Positions 54,187 to 63,124 are shown, counted from the stretch's first letter. The stretch: DNA of 64,000 nt from G963667915 sp965197385 (GCA_965197385.1 CBDANA010000007.1:434001-498000); one strand, 5' to 3'. Notes: generated from the sequence alone by a model not told the origin. Program-made: numbers and translations.

Positions 54187-54811
54187 GTTACCGGCCGGAC
54201 AACCCAGCAGGCGACGCTCTCGGGCAGGCCCTCGGGCGGCAGCGGGCCGTCGTCCAACACATGCGGGCACTGCCCCACGGTGAGGTGGCGGACGCCCTCG
54301 CGACTGTGCAAACCTCCCAGGCGTTGGTCACCACCAAGGATGCGTTCGAGGTTCTGGTGTTGACGGCGGCGCGGTCCGGCGAGGTGCGCTTGGCGACGTG
54401 GGACGAGATGGACCTGGACGCTGGTGTGTGGACCATCTCCGCCACGCGCATGAAAGCGAAGCGGGATCACCGCGTGCCGCTCTCTGGGCGGGCGCTCGAG
54501 ATCCTGCACGACGCACGGAAACGCACTGACGGCACGGGCTTAGTGTTCCGCAGTCCCCGCGGGAAGCCGCTCTCCGACATGACGCTGTCGAAATTGATCA
54601 AAGAACTTGGCATCGCCGCCGTGCCGCATGGGTTCGGTCGAGCTTCCGGGACTGGGCCGCGGAGCGGACAAACACACCCCGCGAAGTGGTCGAGGCCGCG
54701 CTCGCCCATACGGTACGCAACCCGACGGAGACGGCCTATGCGCGCAGTGATCTCTTCGAGCGTCGGCGCCGCCTGATGGACGACTTGGCCTCTGCCATAG
54801 AGACGAGGTAA
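54187..54811 (+). pseudogene. Degraded P4-type tyrosine integrase (older copy)
   Basis: From GYRPDNPAGDALGQALGRQR to MRALPHGEVADALATVQTSQ, LVLTAARSGEVRLATWDEMD and LIKELGIAAVPHGF this is a close paralogue of the intact integrase at 55379. After PHGF a frameshift changes the expected RSSFRDWAAERT stretch, so the second catalytic Arg onward is out of frame (relatives of the rest are visible in another frame to 54811). The N-terminal ~180 residues are absent. It marks an earlier integration at the same place or a tandem duplication. Confidence 0.8.
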
Positions 54812-55378
54812 CTCATTCTATAGCAATATCTTACAGCTGTATCTGTAATCGTTTCCCCTCATCGTATCCCTTGTTCGCAATCAGATGTCCGAGGGCGTTG
54901 AAGATCCTATGTGGACGGCTTGAGATCGTGGACCGCAGAGACGACCACGCGCTGATCAGGCGCTGCGGGGCACCATCGCCACCCCCGCCGTTGTCACCGA
55001 ACGACGATCGCGCGTCGGCCAGCGACGCGTACGCGTGGCTGGCCGACAGAGGCACCATAGAGCCGAACCGCCGCGCAGGACGTTCCTGTACTTCCTCTGA
55101 CGTGCGGGCCTACTCGGCGGCCGGCGCTGAGCCGCACGCTACCTTGGACGATGCTGGCACAGCGGAAACACTCCTCATACAGTGGCAGTGGTGGAGCGCA
55201 GTCCACCATCTATCATGGTCCTACGTATTCCCATGGTGTCCAACCATGTTCATATAAAATACGTTAGTAAAACGTGTTAATCACTGGCTGGCGTCTTGAC
55301 GTGGTGCCACGACGTCCCGTATATTCCTAAATTAATGTGTATAGTTCACTGTATAGTGCAAAGCACGAGAATCGATCG
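54812..55378. other. Intergenic stretch, AT-richer toward the integrase
   Basis: No gene is supported here. The last ~140 bases (55240-55378) are clearly richer in A/T than the surroundings, with TATAGT/ACTATA words (GTGTATAGTTCACTGTATAG at 55335-55354), suitable for the integrase promoter or attachment/excisionase sites. No intact tRNA gene is found beside the integrase. Confidence 0.35.
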
Positions 55379-56626
55379 ATGACGGCAACGCCGCCGCGCC
55401 GCCTCGCGCACCGCTTGAGCGCCGCCTTTGTGCGGACCGCCGAGCCCGGGTTCTATTGCGATGGCCACGGGCTGAACTTGCGCGTGGATCCGTCCGGGGC
55501 GCGGCAGTGGGTGCAACGGCTGGTCATTCGGGGCCGGCCCCGGATGCTCGGGCTCGGCGGCTACCCGCTGGTGCCACTGGCCGAGGCGCGCAACGCGGCG
55601 TTCGCGAACCGCCAGCGAGCCCGGGCGGGCGGAGACCCGCGGGCCGAGAAGCGCCACGGCCAAGGCGCGCCCACGGTCGAGGAGGCCGCCGCCGAGGTGT
55701 TGGAGCAGCAGCGCCCCGGCTGGCGCAATGCCAAGCACGCGCGGGACTGGCCACGCAGTCTGCGCGCCTATGCGTTCCCGCGCATCGGGGCGATGCCCGT
55801 GTCCGCGGTGACCACGGCCGACGTCTTGGCCGTCCTCACCCCGATCTGGCACAACAAGCCCGAGACCGCACGGCGGGTGCGCCAGCGGATCGGGGCCGTG
55901 ATGAAGTGGGCGGTCGCCATGGGCCACCGGCCGGACAACCCGGCGGGCGATGCCCTCGGGCAGGCGCTCGGGCGGCAGCAGGCCGTCGTCCAGCACATGC
56001 GCGCCTTGCCCCACGGCTCGGTGGCGGACGCCCTCGCGACCGTGCGAGCCTCCCAGGCCGCGGTCACCACCAAGGATGCGTTCGAGTTCCTGGTGCTGAC
56101 GGCGGCGCGCTCCGGCGAAATGCGCCTGGCGACGTGGGACGAAATAGACCTGGACGCGGGCGTCTGGACCATCCCCGGCGCGCGCATGAAGGCGAAGCGG
56201 GATCACCGCGTCCCGCTCTCGGGGCAGGCGCTCGCGATCCTGCACGACGTACAGCGACGGAGCGACGGCACCGGCCTCGTGTTCCGCAGTCTGCGCGGGA
56301 AGCCACTCTCCAACATGACGCTATCGAAATTGATCAAGGAACTCGGCCTCGCCGCCGTGCCGCATGGGTTCCGGTCGAGCTTCCGGGACTGGGCCGCGGA
56401 ACGGACGAGCACACCCCGCGAAGTGGTCGAGGCCGCACTCGCCCATACGGTACAAAACCCCACCGAGGCGGCCTACGCCCGCAGTGATCTCTTCGAGCGT
56501 CGGCGCCGCCTGATGGACGAGTGGGCCGCCTACCTCAGTGGGGCACACGGGCAGGTGTGGCATGACGACGGTAACCAAGCGTCACGGCCAGGAGTGTTGC
56601 CAACCTTGCAACCCACGTCCCGATAA
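55379..56626 (+). CDS. P4-type tyrosine integrase of a genomic island
   Basis: 415 residues from ATG 55379. The N-terminal DUF4102-like arm-binding domain (EPGFYCDGHGLNLRVDPSGA) is followed by a SAM-like core-binding part and the catalytic domain with Arg244 (LTAARSGE), Lys271/273 (MKAKRDH), His329 and Arg332 (PHGFRSSFRDW), His356 (ALAHTV) and nucleophile Tyr366 (AAYARSDLF). All catalytic residues are present. These enzymes usually integrate at the 3' half of tRNA genes, and a 3' tRNA-Arg fragment occurs at 63080. A GTG at 55337 would add 14 residues without family resemblance. Confidence 0.93.
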   Translation: MTATPPRRLAHRLSAAFVRTAEPGFYCDGHGLNLRVDPSGARQWVQRLVIRGRPRMLGLGGYPLVPLAEARNAAFANRQRARAGGDPRAEKRHGQGAPTVEEAAAEVLEQQRPGWRNAKHARDWPRSLRAYAFPRIGAMPVSAVTTADVLAVLTPIWHNKPETARRVRQRIGAVMKWAVAMGHRPDNPAGDALGQALGRQQAVVQHMRALPHGSVADALATVRASQAAVTTKDAFEFLVLTAARSGEMRLATWDEIDLDAGVWTIPGARMKAKRDHRVPLSGQALAILHDVQRRSDGTGLVFRSLRGKPLSNMTLSKLIKELGLAAVPHGFRSSFRDWAAERTSTPREVVEAALAHTVQNPTEAAYARSDLFERRRRLMDEWAAYLSGAHGQVWHDDGNQASRPGVLPTLQPTSR

Positions 56627-56820
56627 CCATTCAAAGCTGGACTTTTTGGTCGAACGTCATCGTGTACGCACTTTTTGCCAAACAATTGGTACTCTAGCGT
56701 GGCTGGATCTTTCCGTTCACAGATCGGCCCATCGCAGGCACTCTACGGTCCACCCGTGAGAGAACCAAGCGGAGCGGGGAAGTTGATTGATTTCACAGGA
56801 ATGATTCACTGGGGGTGGTC

Positions 56821-58224
56821 ATGCCCTACGTGTTCTACGACACCGAGACGACAGGTATCGAAACAACCTTCGATCAAATCCTCCAATTCGCTGCGATCAA
56901 AACGGATGACGATCTGAACGAGCTGGAGCGTGTCAACATCAGGTGCCGGTTACTCCCGCACATCATCCCGTCGCCCATCGCGCTCCAGGTTACCCACGTC
57001 ACCCCGGCGATGCTGACCGATTCGGCCCTCCCGTCCCATTACGAAATGATCCGACAGATTCGCGATACGCTGCTCGCATGGTCGCCCGCCACGTTCATCG
57101 GTTTCAATTCGATGTCATTCGACGAGACCCTCCTGCGTCAGGCTCTCTTTCAGACTCTGCATCCGCCGTATCTCACGAACACGAACGGAAACGCGCGGTC
57201 CGATACCTTGCGCGTGGCGCACGCGGTCAGCGTCTACGCACCAGACGCGATGGTGGCCCCGACCGGTGATCGCGGGCGGCAGGTGTTTACACTCGACCGT
57301 CTCGCGCATGCTAATGGTTACAACCGCGACAACACGCATGAGGCGATGGCCGATGTAGAAACGACTATTTTCATGGTCCGCCTGATCCGGGACCGTGCGC
57401 CGGACGTCTGGAAAGCTATGGATCGCGCGACCACCAAGAACGCCGTCAAAGACTATCTGGCGACGGAATCGCTGTTCTCGCTGACCGAAAGCTATTTTGG
57501 GCAGACCTATTCCTGGCTTGTCACGCCTTGTGGCCAGAATCCCAAAGATGCCGGGCAGTTCTCGGTGTTCGACCTGTCTTTCGATCCCGACCGTTATCGG
57601 TTCCTCTCTGCCGAGGATCTGGTCCCCGTCCTGAACGCCAGTCCTAAAGTAATCCGGTCTCTACGGGCCAACCGCCAGCCAATCATGATGCCGGCAGACA
57701 CCGCGCCGGACGGTACTAAGGCGCTTCAGATTCCGCCGGCTGAACGCCGCCGGCGCGTGGAGGTCATTCAGGGCGATCCTGATTTTCAGGCACGGGTCGG
57801 TCAAGCTCAGGCCCTCCGCGTGGTGGACAAGGACCCGCCAGCACATGTTGAACAGCGTATCTATGACGGCTTTCCGAGTGCAGTGGATGAGGCGCTCATG
57901 GAACAGTTTCACCAGGCTGACTGGGGCAAGCGATCCGCTCTCGCCTCGCAGATCGAGGACCCTCGTCTCGGCGAATTCGCCCGTCGTCTGATCTATTTCG
58001 AACGCCCGGAGATGCTGTCGCAGGCACACTCCACCGAACTCAGCGCCTGGATGGCCAACCGCGTGTTAACCGAAGATGAAAGCGTTCCATGGATGACTGT
58101 CAGGAAGGCGCTACGCGAAACCGAGGTCCTGCTGCGAAACGCGAGCAGCGAAGAAGCGGACCTGCTCAGCGACGTTCAGGAGTTTCTCTACGACCGAGCG
58201 GTGACAGTTGCAGCTGGCGGGTAA
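56821..58224 (+). CDS. sbcB: Exodeoxyribonuclease I-like DEDDh nuclease
   Basis: 467 residues. The exonuclease domain begins YVFYDTETTGIETTFDQILQ, with the DxE pair; TFIGFNSMSFDETLLRQALF gives the second Asp and NRDNTHEAMADVETTIFM the His-x4-Asp motif. The C-terminal two thirds match the ExoI SH3-like and helical parts (PAHVEQRIYDGFPSAVDEAL, FARRLIYFERPEMLSQ), so this is a full-length 3'-5' ssDNA exonuclease rather than a DnaQ proofreading subunit. It lies directly behind the island integrase, on the same strand, suggesting island cargo, perhaps for recombination or phage defence. The start at ATG is preferred; an in-frame GTG lies six bases earlier. Confidence 0.8.
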   Translation: MPYVFYDTETTGIETTFDQILQFAAIKTDDDLNELERVNIRCRLLPHIIPSPIALQVTHVTPAMLTDSALPSHYEMIRQIRDTLLAWSPATFIGFNSMSFDETLLRQALFQTLHPPYLTNTNGNARSDTLRVAHAVSVYAPDAMVAPTGDRGRQVFTLDRLAHANGYNRDNTHEAMADVETTIFMVRLIRDRAPDVWKAMDRATTKNAVKDYLATESLFSLTESYFGQTYSWLVTPCGQNPKDAGQFSVFDLSFDPDRYRFLSAEDLVPVLNASPKVIRSLRANRQPIMMPADTAPDGTKALQIPPAERRRRVEVIQGDPDFQARVGQAQALRVVDKDPPAHVEQRIYDGFPSAVDEALMEQFHQADWGKRSALASQIEDPRLGEFARRLIYFERPEMLSQAHSTELSAWMANRVLTEDESVPWMTVRKALRETEVLLRNASSEEADLLSDVQEFLYDRAVTVAAGG

Positions 58225-58419
58225 AGGCATCCATCACGCTGTACTTGAAAGGTCTTCAGCCACCTTAGCAGCATGTTTGATGTTTCAACACCCGAACACG
58301 TACTGTGCAAACGCCATGGTGAGACGCGAGTGGCCGTACAGCGTCTGAGCTACGAACACAGTATTGTCATATTTAGCACACGCAATGTGACGACCAAGTA
58401 GTTCGTAGCTGAAGACAGG

Positions 58420-59105
58420 TCATAGAGTTGTCGTCTTCGTTGTCAGACTAATGAGGTCCACAAAACCTGCTGGTAAGCTCTTAAACTCTTTCTCATCCTC
58501 AGCGCAATTGCTTTGGTGGGCCTTTAACGTGGCCAACGGCAGTTTAATGAGTTGAGCATTCGGCAGTTTTTGGCCAGAATGCCTGTAGACAGTCCGTCGG
58601 GACGGCTCCCGGAATGGACTCACAGCAAGAGATCCTCCATACACTCCACAGTTGCAGACTACGACATTGCAGAACACCATCCGGGCAATTGCTTCTGCCA
58701 TGTGGCCGAACGATGTTGTGTCGCGATTGTACGCGAGAATAAACAGCGTTTGAATCTTGTTCCTGTAGAGAACGATCCGGTCCAAATCCATAAAATCATA
58801 ACAAACAGCAACGGCGAAGTTTCCGAGAGCGGGGCTCTCGAAAATCCATATCGTCGGGCTCGGCATAAATGTCACGCTACCACTACTGATACTCTGAAGC
58901 CTCTTCCTTTCAGCCGGCGAGGGGTAGGTTTTGCCCACTCGGCGAATCTCGGTTCGTCGCGCAATTCTCCTTCCATTCAGCTTCCTCGGAACGATAATGA
59001 CAGCCTCGTTGGATACAGTTGGAACCGGCTCAGCGGCTGGATGTGTCCCGAGTCTTGTAGAAAAGCGTCGTGGCGGAAGGCTCCTGCCGACTGGTTGACG
59101 ACTCT
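58420..59105 (-). pseudogene. C-terminal nitrilase-like fragment, possibly of a reverse-transcriptase-nitrilase defence protein
   Basis: Open minus-strand frame from the edge of an IS256 remnant to a stop at 58420, about 228 residues. It carries the nitrilase-superfamily nucleophile motif FAVAVCYDFMDLDRIVLYRN, then QTLFILAYNRDTTSFGHMAE, AIARMVFCNVVVCNCGVYGG and SLAVSPFREPSRRTVYRHSG. The N-terminus, with the expected Glu and perhaps other domains, is cut off by the IS. This subtype with CYDFxDLxR and YRH resembles the C-terminal nitrilase part of UG-type (DRT class 1) reverse transcriptases, which I state as inference from memory. The only GTG start inside (58938) is unlikely to be genuine. 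Confidence 0.5.
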
Positions 59106-59111
59106 ACCGCG

Positions 59112-59846
59112 TTACGCGGCCTGATACCACTGCTCCTGCCTCAGGAAGGCCGCGAGGTCCTGATGGCCATCGATCTTACGGAAGACGATCTGGCCCACGG
59201 CGACGAGGCCGAACAGCACGGTGAGCGCGGCGGCTTCCGTGCTGAAGGACGTCTGGGTCTTCGTTCGTCGGCGAAATTCACGATTGAGATTCTCTAACGC
59301 GTTGGTCGTGCGCAACGACTTCCACATCGCCTTCGGGAAGGTGTAGAACGTGAGCAGCTCGAGGCCCGCTTCTTCCAGCGACCGCGCGACCGGTGGGCAC
59401 AACGGGGTCCACTTCTTCAGGAAGGCGTCGTAGGCCGCGCGGGCGGCCAGGCCGTCCGTCGCATAAAGGAGGCGATGGTAGTCTCGGCGCAGCTCGGGTC
59501 GCGCATGCACGGGACAGGCGTCGGCGAGATTGCGTCCCTTGTGGGCGGTACATCGCTGCACGCGGGCGGTCGGCCACGTCTCCAGCGCCTTCTTCAGTCC
59601 CGCATGGCCATCGGTGACGACCAGCAACGGCGCCGGCAGTCCGCGCTGCTGCAGCTTGGCGAGCAGGCCACCCCACGAGGCCGCCGCCTCGGACGCAGCC
59701 AGCTGCATGGCGAGTAGCCGCTTCTGGCCAGTGTCGGTGACGCCGAGCGCCGCCAACACCGGGACCATCACCACGCGGCCGGCGAGCCGTACGCGCAGAT
59801 GAAACCCGTCCAGAAACACGACCCCGTACCGTTCGTCGGTCAAGGG
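59112..59846 (-). pseudogene. IS256-family transposase, N-terminal part removed
   Basis: Reads RYGVVFLDGFHLRVRLAGRV (first Asp), PLLVVTDGHAGLKKALETWP (second Asp), VQRCTAHKGRNLADACPVHA, and KSLRTTNALENLNREFRRRT (Glu), ending at 59112: the C-terminal ~240 residues of an IS256 transposase distinct from the intact one at 33573. Its 5' part is lost at 59847, where an IS3-family element begins. It in turn cuts off the nitrilase-like gene. Confidence 0.85.
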
Positions 59847-59924
59847 TGTAGGGGTTCAGACCCTTTTGGACCATTGAGGCCCTGAAAGTAAGAGACACTT
59901 CCGAGCCAGGGGAGGAGGATCCCC

Positions 59925-60054
59925 ATGGGCAAGGAAGCGTCGCCAGAAAGAGTCGTGCAGGAAATCCGGCGGAAGACGCGCCGGCGGTTTTCAGCCGAAG
60001 AGAAGATTCGGATCGTACTCGAGGGCCTGCGCGGCGAGGAGAGCATCGCCACGC
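59925..60054 (+). pseudogene. OrfA N-terminus of the outer IS3 element
   Basis: MGKEASPERVVQEIRRKTRR, then RFSAEEKIRIVLEGLRGEES and IATL, is an IS3-type helix-turn-helix OrfA, about 80% identical to the intact OrfA at 61257. It stops where the next IS copy begins with TGTACGTCGTCAGACC. Confidence 0.85.
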
Positions 60055-60063
60055 TGTACGTCG

Positions 60064-61104
60064 TCAGACCAGAGTGGACCAATGAGCGTGTTTTACAAGA
60101 GAGACCTTTCGCCGGTTGACCGCTCCACGCGGCGTGTGTAGATTCTCCCGTTTTCGTTGTGCCAGTGTCCTCCGTTTGATCTGGTCGCGTCGCGCGAGGA
60201 TCACCGGCCGTCGCCCGTGATAGACGTCGGCCGGCGTCACGTTGTCCAGCGCCTCATGCAGCCGTCGATGGTTGTAGTCGTCGACGAACCGCGCGATGGC
60301 CCGTTCGAGTTCCCACGGGCTGTAGTATTTCTCGAGTTTCACCACGTTCTTCATCGACCGGTGATACCGCTCGATCTTGCCCTGGGTCATCGGATGATAC
60401 GGCGCCCCACGCGTGTGTGCGATCTTGTGGGTTTCCAGATACTCCGCCAGCTCCCCCGAGACGTAACACGGCCCGTTGTCGCTCAAGAGCCGCGGCCGAT
60501 GGACCACCAGGACTCGGTCGAGCCCCGTCTTGGCCCGGGCCAGGTCCAGCGTCTCCATCACGTCGGCGGCTTGCATCGACGTCCGGAGCATCCAGGCGAT
60601 GATGTAGCGCGCGTAATCATCCAGCACCGTCGACAGGTAGTACCAGCCCCAGCCAACCACCTGCAGATAGGTGAAGTCGGTCTGCCAGAGCTCGTTCGGC
60701 CGACGGGTCGGATGCCGGAACGACTTCGCTGCCGACAGCACGATGAAGGCTGGGCTCGGAATCAGGTCATAGGCCTTGAGGATGCGATAGACGCTCGATT
60801 CCGACAGAAAATGGCCCTCCCGGTCGGTCAGCTGCCAGGCCAGCTCCCGCGGCGACCGTTCGGGATCCGCCAACGCCGCCTCCACCACGCGCTGCCGCAC
60901 CCGTGGCGGAATCCGGTTCCAGTAGCGGCGCGCCGCCGAGGGCTTCGACTGGAGTCCCGCTCGCCCCCGTTCGGCGTAGCGGTGATACCAGACGTAGAAC
61001 GTGGACCGATTCACCTGCAGCTCCCGTAACGTCTGCCGCACGGGCAGGTCGGAGCCCTCAACGAGCCGGATGACCTCGTACTTCTCGGCGGCGGTCCGTC
61101 TCAC
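60064..61104 (-). CDS. IS3-family OrfB transposase (middle copy)
   Basis: 346 residues, identical in sequence to the OrfB at 61616-62656 but in opposite orientation. HTH part TAAEKYEVIRLVEGSDLPVR; integrase core with NELWQTDFTYLQVVGWGWYY (Asp), LLSDNGPCYVSGELAEYLET (Asp) and MTQGKIERYHRSMKNVVKLE (Glu). The GTG start follows the surviving end of OrfA. The catalytic residues are intact, although its own OrfA is deleted. Confidence 0.92.
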   Translation of the reverse strand: MRRTAAEKYEVIRLVEGSDLPVRQTLRELQVNRSTFYVWYHRYAERGRAGLQSKPSAARRYWNRIPPRVRQRVVEAALADPERSPRELAWQLTDREGHFLSESSVYRILKAYDLIPSPAFIVLSAAKSFRHPTRRPNELWQTDFTYLQVVGWGWYYLSTVLDDYARYIIAWMLRTSMQAADVMETLDLARAKTGLDRVLVVHRPRLLSDNGPCYVSGELAEYLETHKIAHTRGAPYHPMTQGKIERYHRSMKNVVKLEKYYSPWELERAIARFVDDYNHRRLHEALDNVTPADVYHGRRPVILARRDQIKRRTLAQRKRENLHTPRGAVNRRKVSLVKHAHWSTLV

Positions 61105-61256
61105 GTACCGACCTCCGAGTCGAAGGCCGTCACGTTTTTTTTCAACAGTCGATTCTCGAGCACCATCTCGGCCACGACCTGTATGGGTTCAGACCATTGT
61201 GGACCACGTGAGGCCTAGAAATAAGAGAGACTTTGCCGCCAGAGGAGGAGGTCCTC

Positions 61257-61619
61257 ATGAGCAAGGCGAAGTCAGCAGAGAAAGTGGTGCAAGACATCCG
61301 GCGGAAGACGCGGCGCCGGTTCTCAGCCGAAGAAAAGATCCAGATCGTTCTCGAGGGGCTGCGAGGCGAAGAGAGCATAGCGACGCTCTGTCGCCGCGAG
61401 GGCCTGAACCCGAATCTCTACTACCGGTGGAGCAAGGAGTTCCTCGAAGCCGGGAAGAAACGGCTGGTTGGGGATACGACCCGCGAAGCGACGTCGAGTG
61501 AAGTCACCGACCTGCGCCAAGAGAACGGCCGGCTCAAGCAGGTCGTGGCCGAGATGGTGCTCGAGAATCGACTGTTGAAAAAAAACGTGACGGCCTTCGA
61601 CTCGGAGGTCGGTACGTGA
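61257..61619 (+). CDS. IS3-family OrfA (transposase_8 helix-turn-helix)
   Basis: 120 residues from ATG 61257, five bases after AGGAGGAGG. SAEEKIQIVLEGLRGEESIA, then LCRREGLNPNLYYRWSKEFL, is the HTH, followed by a leucine-zipper-like helix (VTDLRQENGRLKQVVAEMVL). The stop overlaps the OrfB start as GTGA, so OrfB is probably made by translational coupling. Complete. Confidence 0.9.
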   Translation: MSKAKSAEKVVQDIRRKTRRRFSAEEKIQIVLEGLRGEESIATLCRREGLNPNLYYRWSKEFLEAGKKRLVGDTTREATSSEVTDLRQENGRLKQVVAEMVLENRLLKKNVTAFDSEVGT

Positions 61620-62656
61620 GACGGACCGCCGCCGAGAAGTACGAGGTCATCCGGCTCGTTGAGGGCTCCGACCTGCCCGTGCGGCAGACGTTACGGGAGC
61701 TGCAGGTGAATCGGTCCACGTTCTACGTCTGGTATCACCGCTACGCCGAACGGGGGCGAGCGGGACTCCAGTCGAAGCCCTCGGCGGCGCGCCGCTACTG
61801 GAACCGGATTCCGCCACGGGTGCGGCAGCGCGTGGTGGAGGCGGCGTTGGCGGATCCCGAACGGTCGCCGCGGGAGCTGGCCTGGCAGCTGACCGACCGG
61901 GAGGGCCATTTTCTGTCGGAATCGAGCGTCTATCGCATCCTCAAGGCCTATGACCTGATTCCGAGCCCAGCCTTCATCGTGCTGTCGGCAGCGAAGTCGT
62001 TCCGGCATCCGACCCGTCGGCCGAACGAGCTCTGGCAGACCGACTTCACCTATCTGCAGGTGGTTGGCTGGGGCTGGTACTACCTGTCGACGGTGCTGGA
62101 TGATTACGCGCGCTACATCATCGCCTGGATGCTCCGGACGTCGATGCAAGCCGCCGACGTGATGGAGACGCTGGACCTGGCCCGGGCCAAGACGGGGCTC
62201 GACCGAGTCCTGGTGGTCCATCGGCCGCGGCTCTTGAGCGACAACGGGCCGTGTTACGTCTCGGGGGAGCTGGCGGAGTATCTGGAAACCCACAAGATCG
62301 CACACACGCGTGGGGCGCCGTATCATCCGATGACCCAGGGCAAGATCGAGCGGTATCACCGGTCGATGAAGAACGTGGTGAAACTCGAGAAATACTACAG
62401 CCCGTGGGAACTCGAACGGGCCATCGCGCGGTTCGTCGACGACTACAACCATCGACGGCTGCATGAGGCGCTGGACAACGTGACGCCGGCCGACGTCTAT
62501 CACGGGCGACGGCCGGTGATCCTCGCGCGACGCGACCAGATCAAACGGAGGACACTGGCACAACGAAAACGGGAGAATCTACACACGCCGCGTGGAGCGG
62601 TCAACCGGCGAAAGGTCTCTCTTGTAAAACACGCTCATTGGTCCACTCTGGTCTGA
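61616..62656 (+). CDS. IS3-family OrfB transposase (inner copy)
   Basis: 346 residues starting at a GTG that overlaps the OrfA stop. DDE integrase core as in the middle copy: QTDFTYLQVVGWGWYYLSTV, LLSDNGPCYVSGEL, GKIERYHRSMKNVVKLEKYY. C-terminal basic tail RRKVSLVKHAHWSTLV. The element is complete and could be mobile, and it could also mobilise the neighbouring copy. Confidence 0.92.
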   Translation: MRRTAAEKYEVIRLVEGSDLPVRQTLRELQVNRSTFYVWYHRYAERGRAGLQSKPSAARRYWNRIPPRVRQRVVEAALADPERSPRELAWQLTDREGHFLSESSVYRILKAYDLIPSPAFIVLSAAKSFRHPTRRPNELWQTDFTYLQVVGWGWYYLSTVLDDYARYIIAWMLRTSMQAADVMETLDLARAKTGLDRVLVVHRPRLLSDNGPCYVSGELAEYLETHKIAHTRGAPYHPMTQGKIERYHRSMKNVVKLEKYYSPWELERAIARFVDDYNHRRLHEALDNVTPADVYHGRRPVILARRDQIKRRTLAQRKRENLHTPRGAVNRRKVSLVKHAHWSTLV

Positions 62657-62772
62657 CGACGTACACACTTTCTCTGCTGACTTCGCCTTGCTCATGAGGA
62701 CCTCCTCCTCTGGCGGCAAAGTCTCTCTTATTTCTAGGCCTCACGTGGTCCACAATGGTCTGAACCCATACA

Positions 62773-63034
62773 CTACACGCCGTGGGACGTGGAACGGGCG
62801 GTCGCCCATTTCGTGGAGGACTACAATCACCGGCGGTATCATGAGGCGCTGCAGAACGTGACGCCCGCCGACATGTTTCACGGACGGCAGGTCACCATCC
62901 TGGCGCGCCGGGCACGCATTAAACAGCGGACGCTGCAGCAACGGAAACGCGAGAACTTACACGGGCCGCATCACGCGGCCATTCGCTCGGATGTGTCTCT
63001 ACGCAACGGCGCCGAAGTGTCCAACTTGGTCTGA
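62773..63034 (+). pseudogene. OrfB C-terminus of the outer IS3 element
   Basis: YTPWDVERAVAHFVEDYNHR, RYHEALQNVTPADMFHGRQV, then RTLQQRKRENLHGPHHAAIR match the last ~88 residues of the intact OrfB with many substitutions, so this copy is a diverged relative. It resumes right after the 5' end of the middle copy. Confidence 0.8.
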
Positions 63035-63079
63035 CGACGTACACTGGCTACTATTGGGCGGTATAGAGGTGCTCCACAG

Positions 63080-63124
63080 CTACGAACCAGGAGGCCGCAG
63101 GTTCGAGTCTTGCAGGGCGCGCCA
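63080..63124 (+). tRNA. 3' half of a tRNA-Arg(ACG) gene, attachment-site remnant
   Basis: From the anticodon loop (CTACGAA, anticodon ACG) the sequence follows a bacterial tRNA-Arg: a variable region, T arm GCAGG-TTCGAGT-CTTGC, and acceptor strand AGGGCGC, G, CCA at 63122-63124. The 5' half is not there: the bases before CTACGAA cannot pair with the anticodon stem, and no D arm exists. Such 3' halves are left at the distal end of islands inserted by P4-type integrases, which cut in or near the anticodon or T loop. It is not a functional tRNA. Confidence 0.7.

Larger units (their letters stand above)
61180..62665 (+). mobile_element. Inner IS3-family element, complete copy
   Basis: 1,486 bp bounded by TGTATGGGTTCAGACCATTG and the inverted right end, ending GGTCTGACGACGTACA. 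It contains complete OrfA and OrfB. It and the middle copy share 1,127 bp as an inverted repeat (60055-61181 versus 61539-62665) separated by 357 bp. No target duplication is visible because of the adjoining deletion. Confidence 0.85.
60055..62772 (-). mobile_element. Middle IS3-family element (inverted), interrupted by a third copy
   Basis: Read on the minus strand, the 5' end lies at 62772 (TGTATGGGTTCAGACC) with the first ten OrfA codons (MSKAKSAEKV, to about 62666), and the 3' end at 60055. Between them lies the third copy (61180-62665). OrfA codons 11 to about 93 are missing, so the inner insertion was accompanied by a deletion. OrfB is complete. Confidence 0.75.
59847..63043 (+). mobile_element. 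Outer IS3-family element, interrupted and internally deleted
   Basis: The left end TGTAGGGGTTCAGACC (59847) and right end GGTCTGACGACGTACA (ending 63043) delimit a diverged IS3-family copy. It retains the start of OrfA (59925-60054) and the end of OrfB (62773-63034). The middle is replaced by another copy of the same IS family (60055-62772), with loss of roughly 1 kb of its own sequence. Confidence 0.7.

Noticed and set aside
54871..55257. A 128-codon frame between the two integrase copies
   Set aside because: No start signal, no family resemblance and proline/serine-rich low-quality translation on both strands.
58273..58401. A 42-codon plus-strand frame (MFDVSTPEHVLCKRHGETRV...) after the ExoI-like gene
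   Set aside because: No ribosome site, no recognisable motif, and the length is within chance for this composition; kept only as a weak possibility.
63080..63124. Functional tRNA gene
   Set aside because: The acceptor and D-arm 5' half is absent and the anticodon stem cannot form with the bases upstream of CTACGAA.
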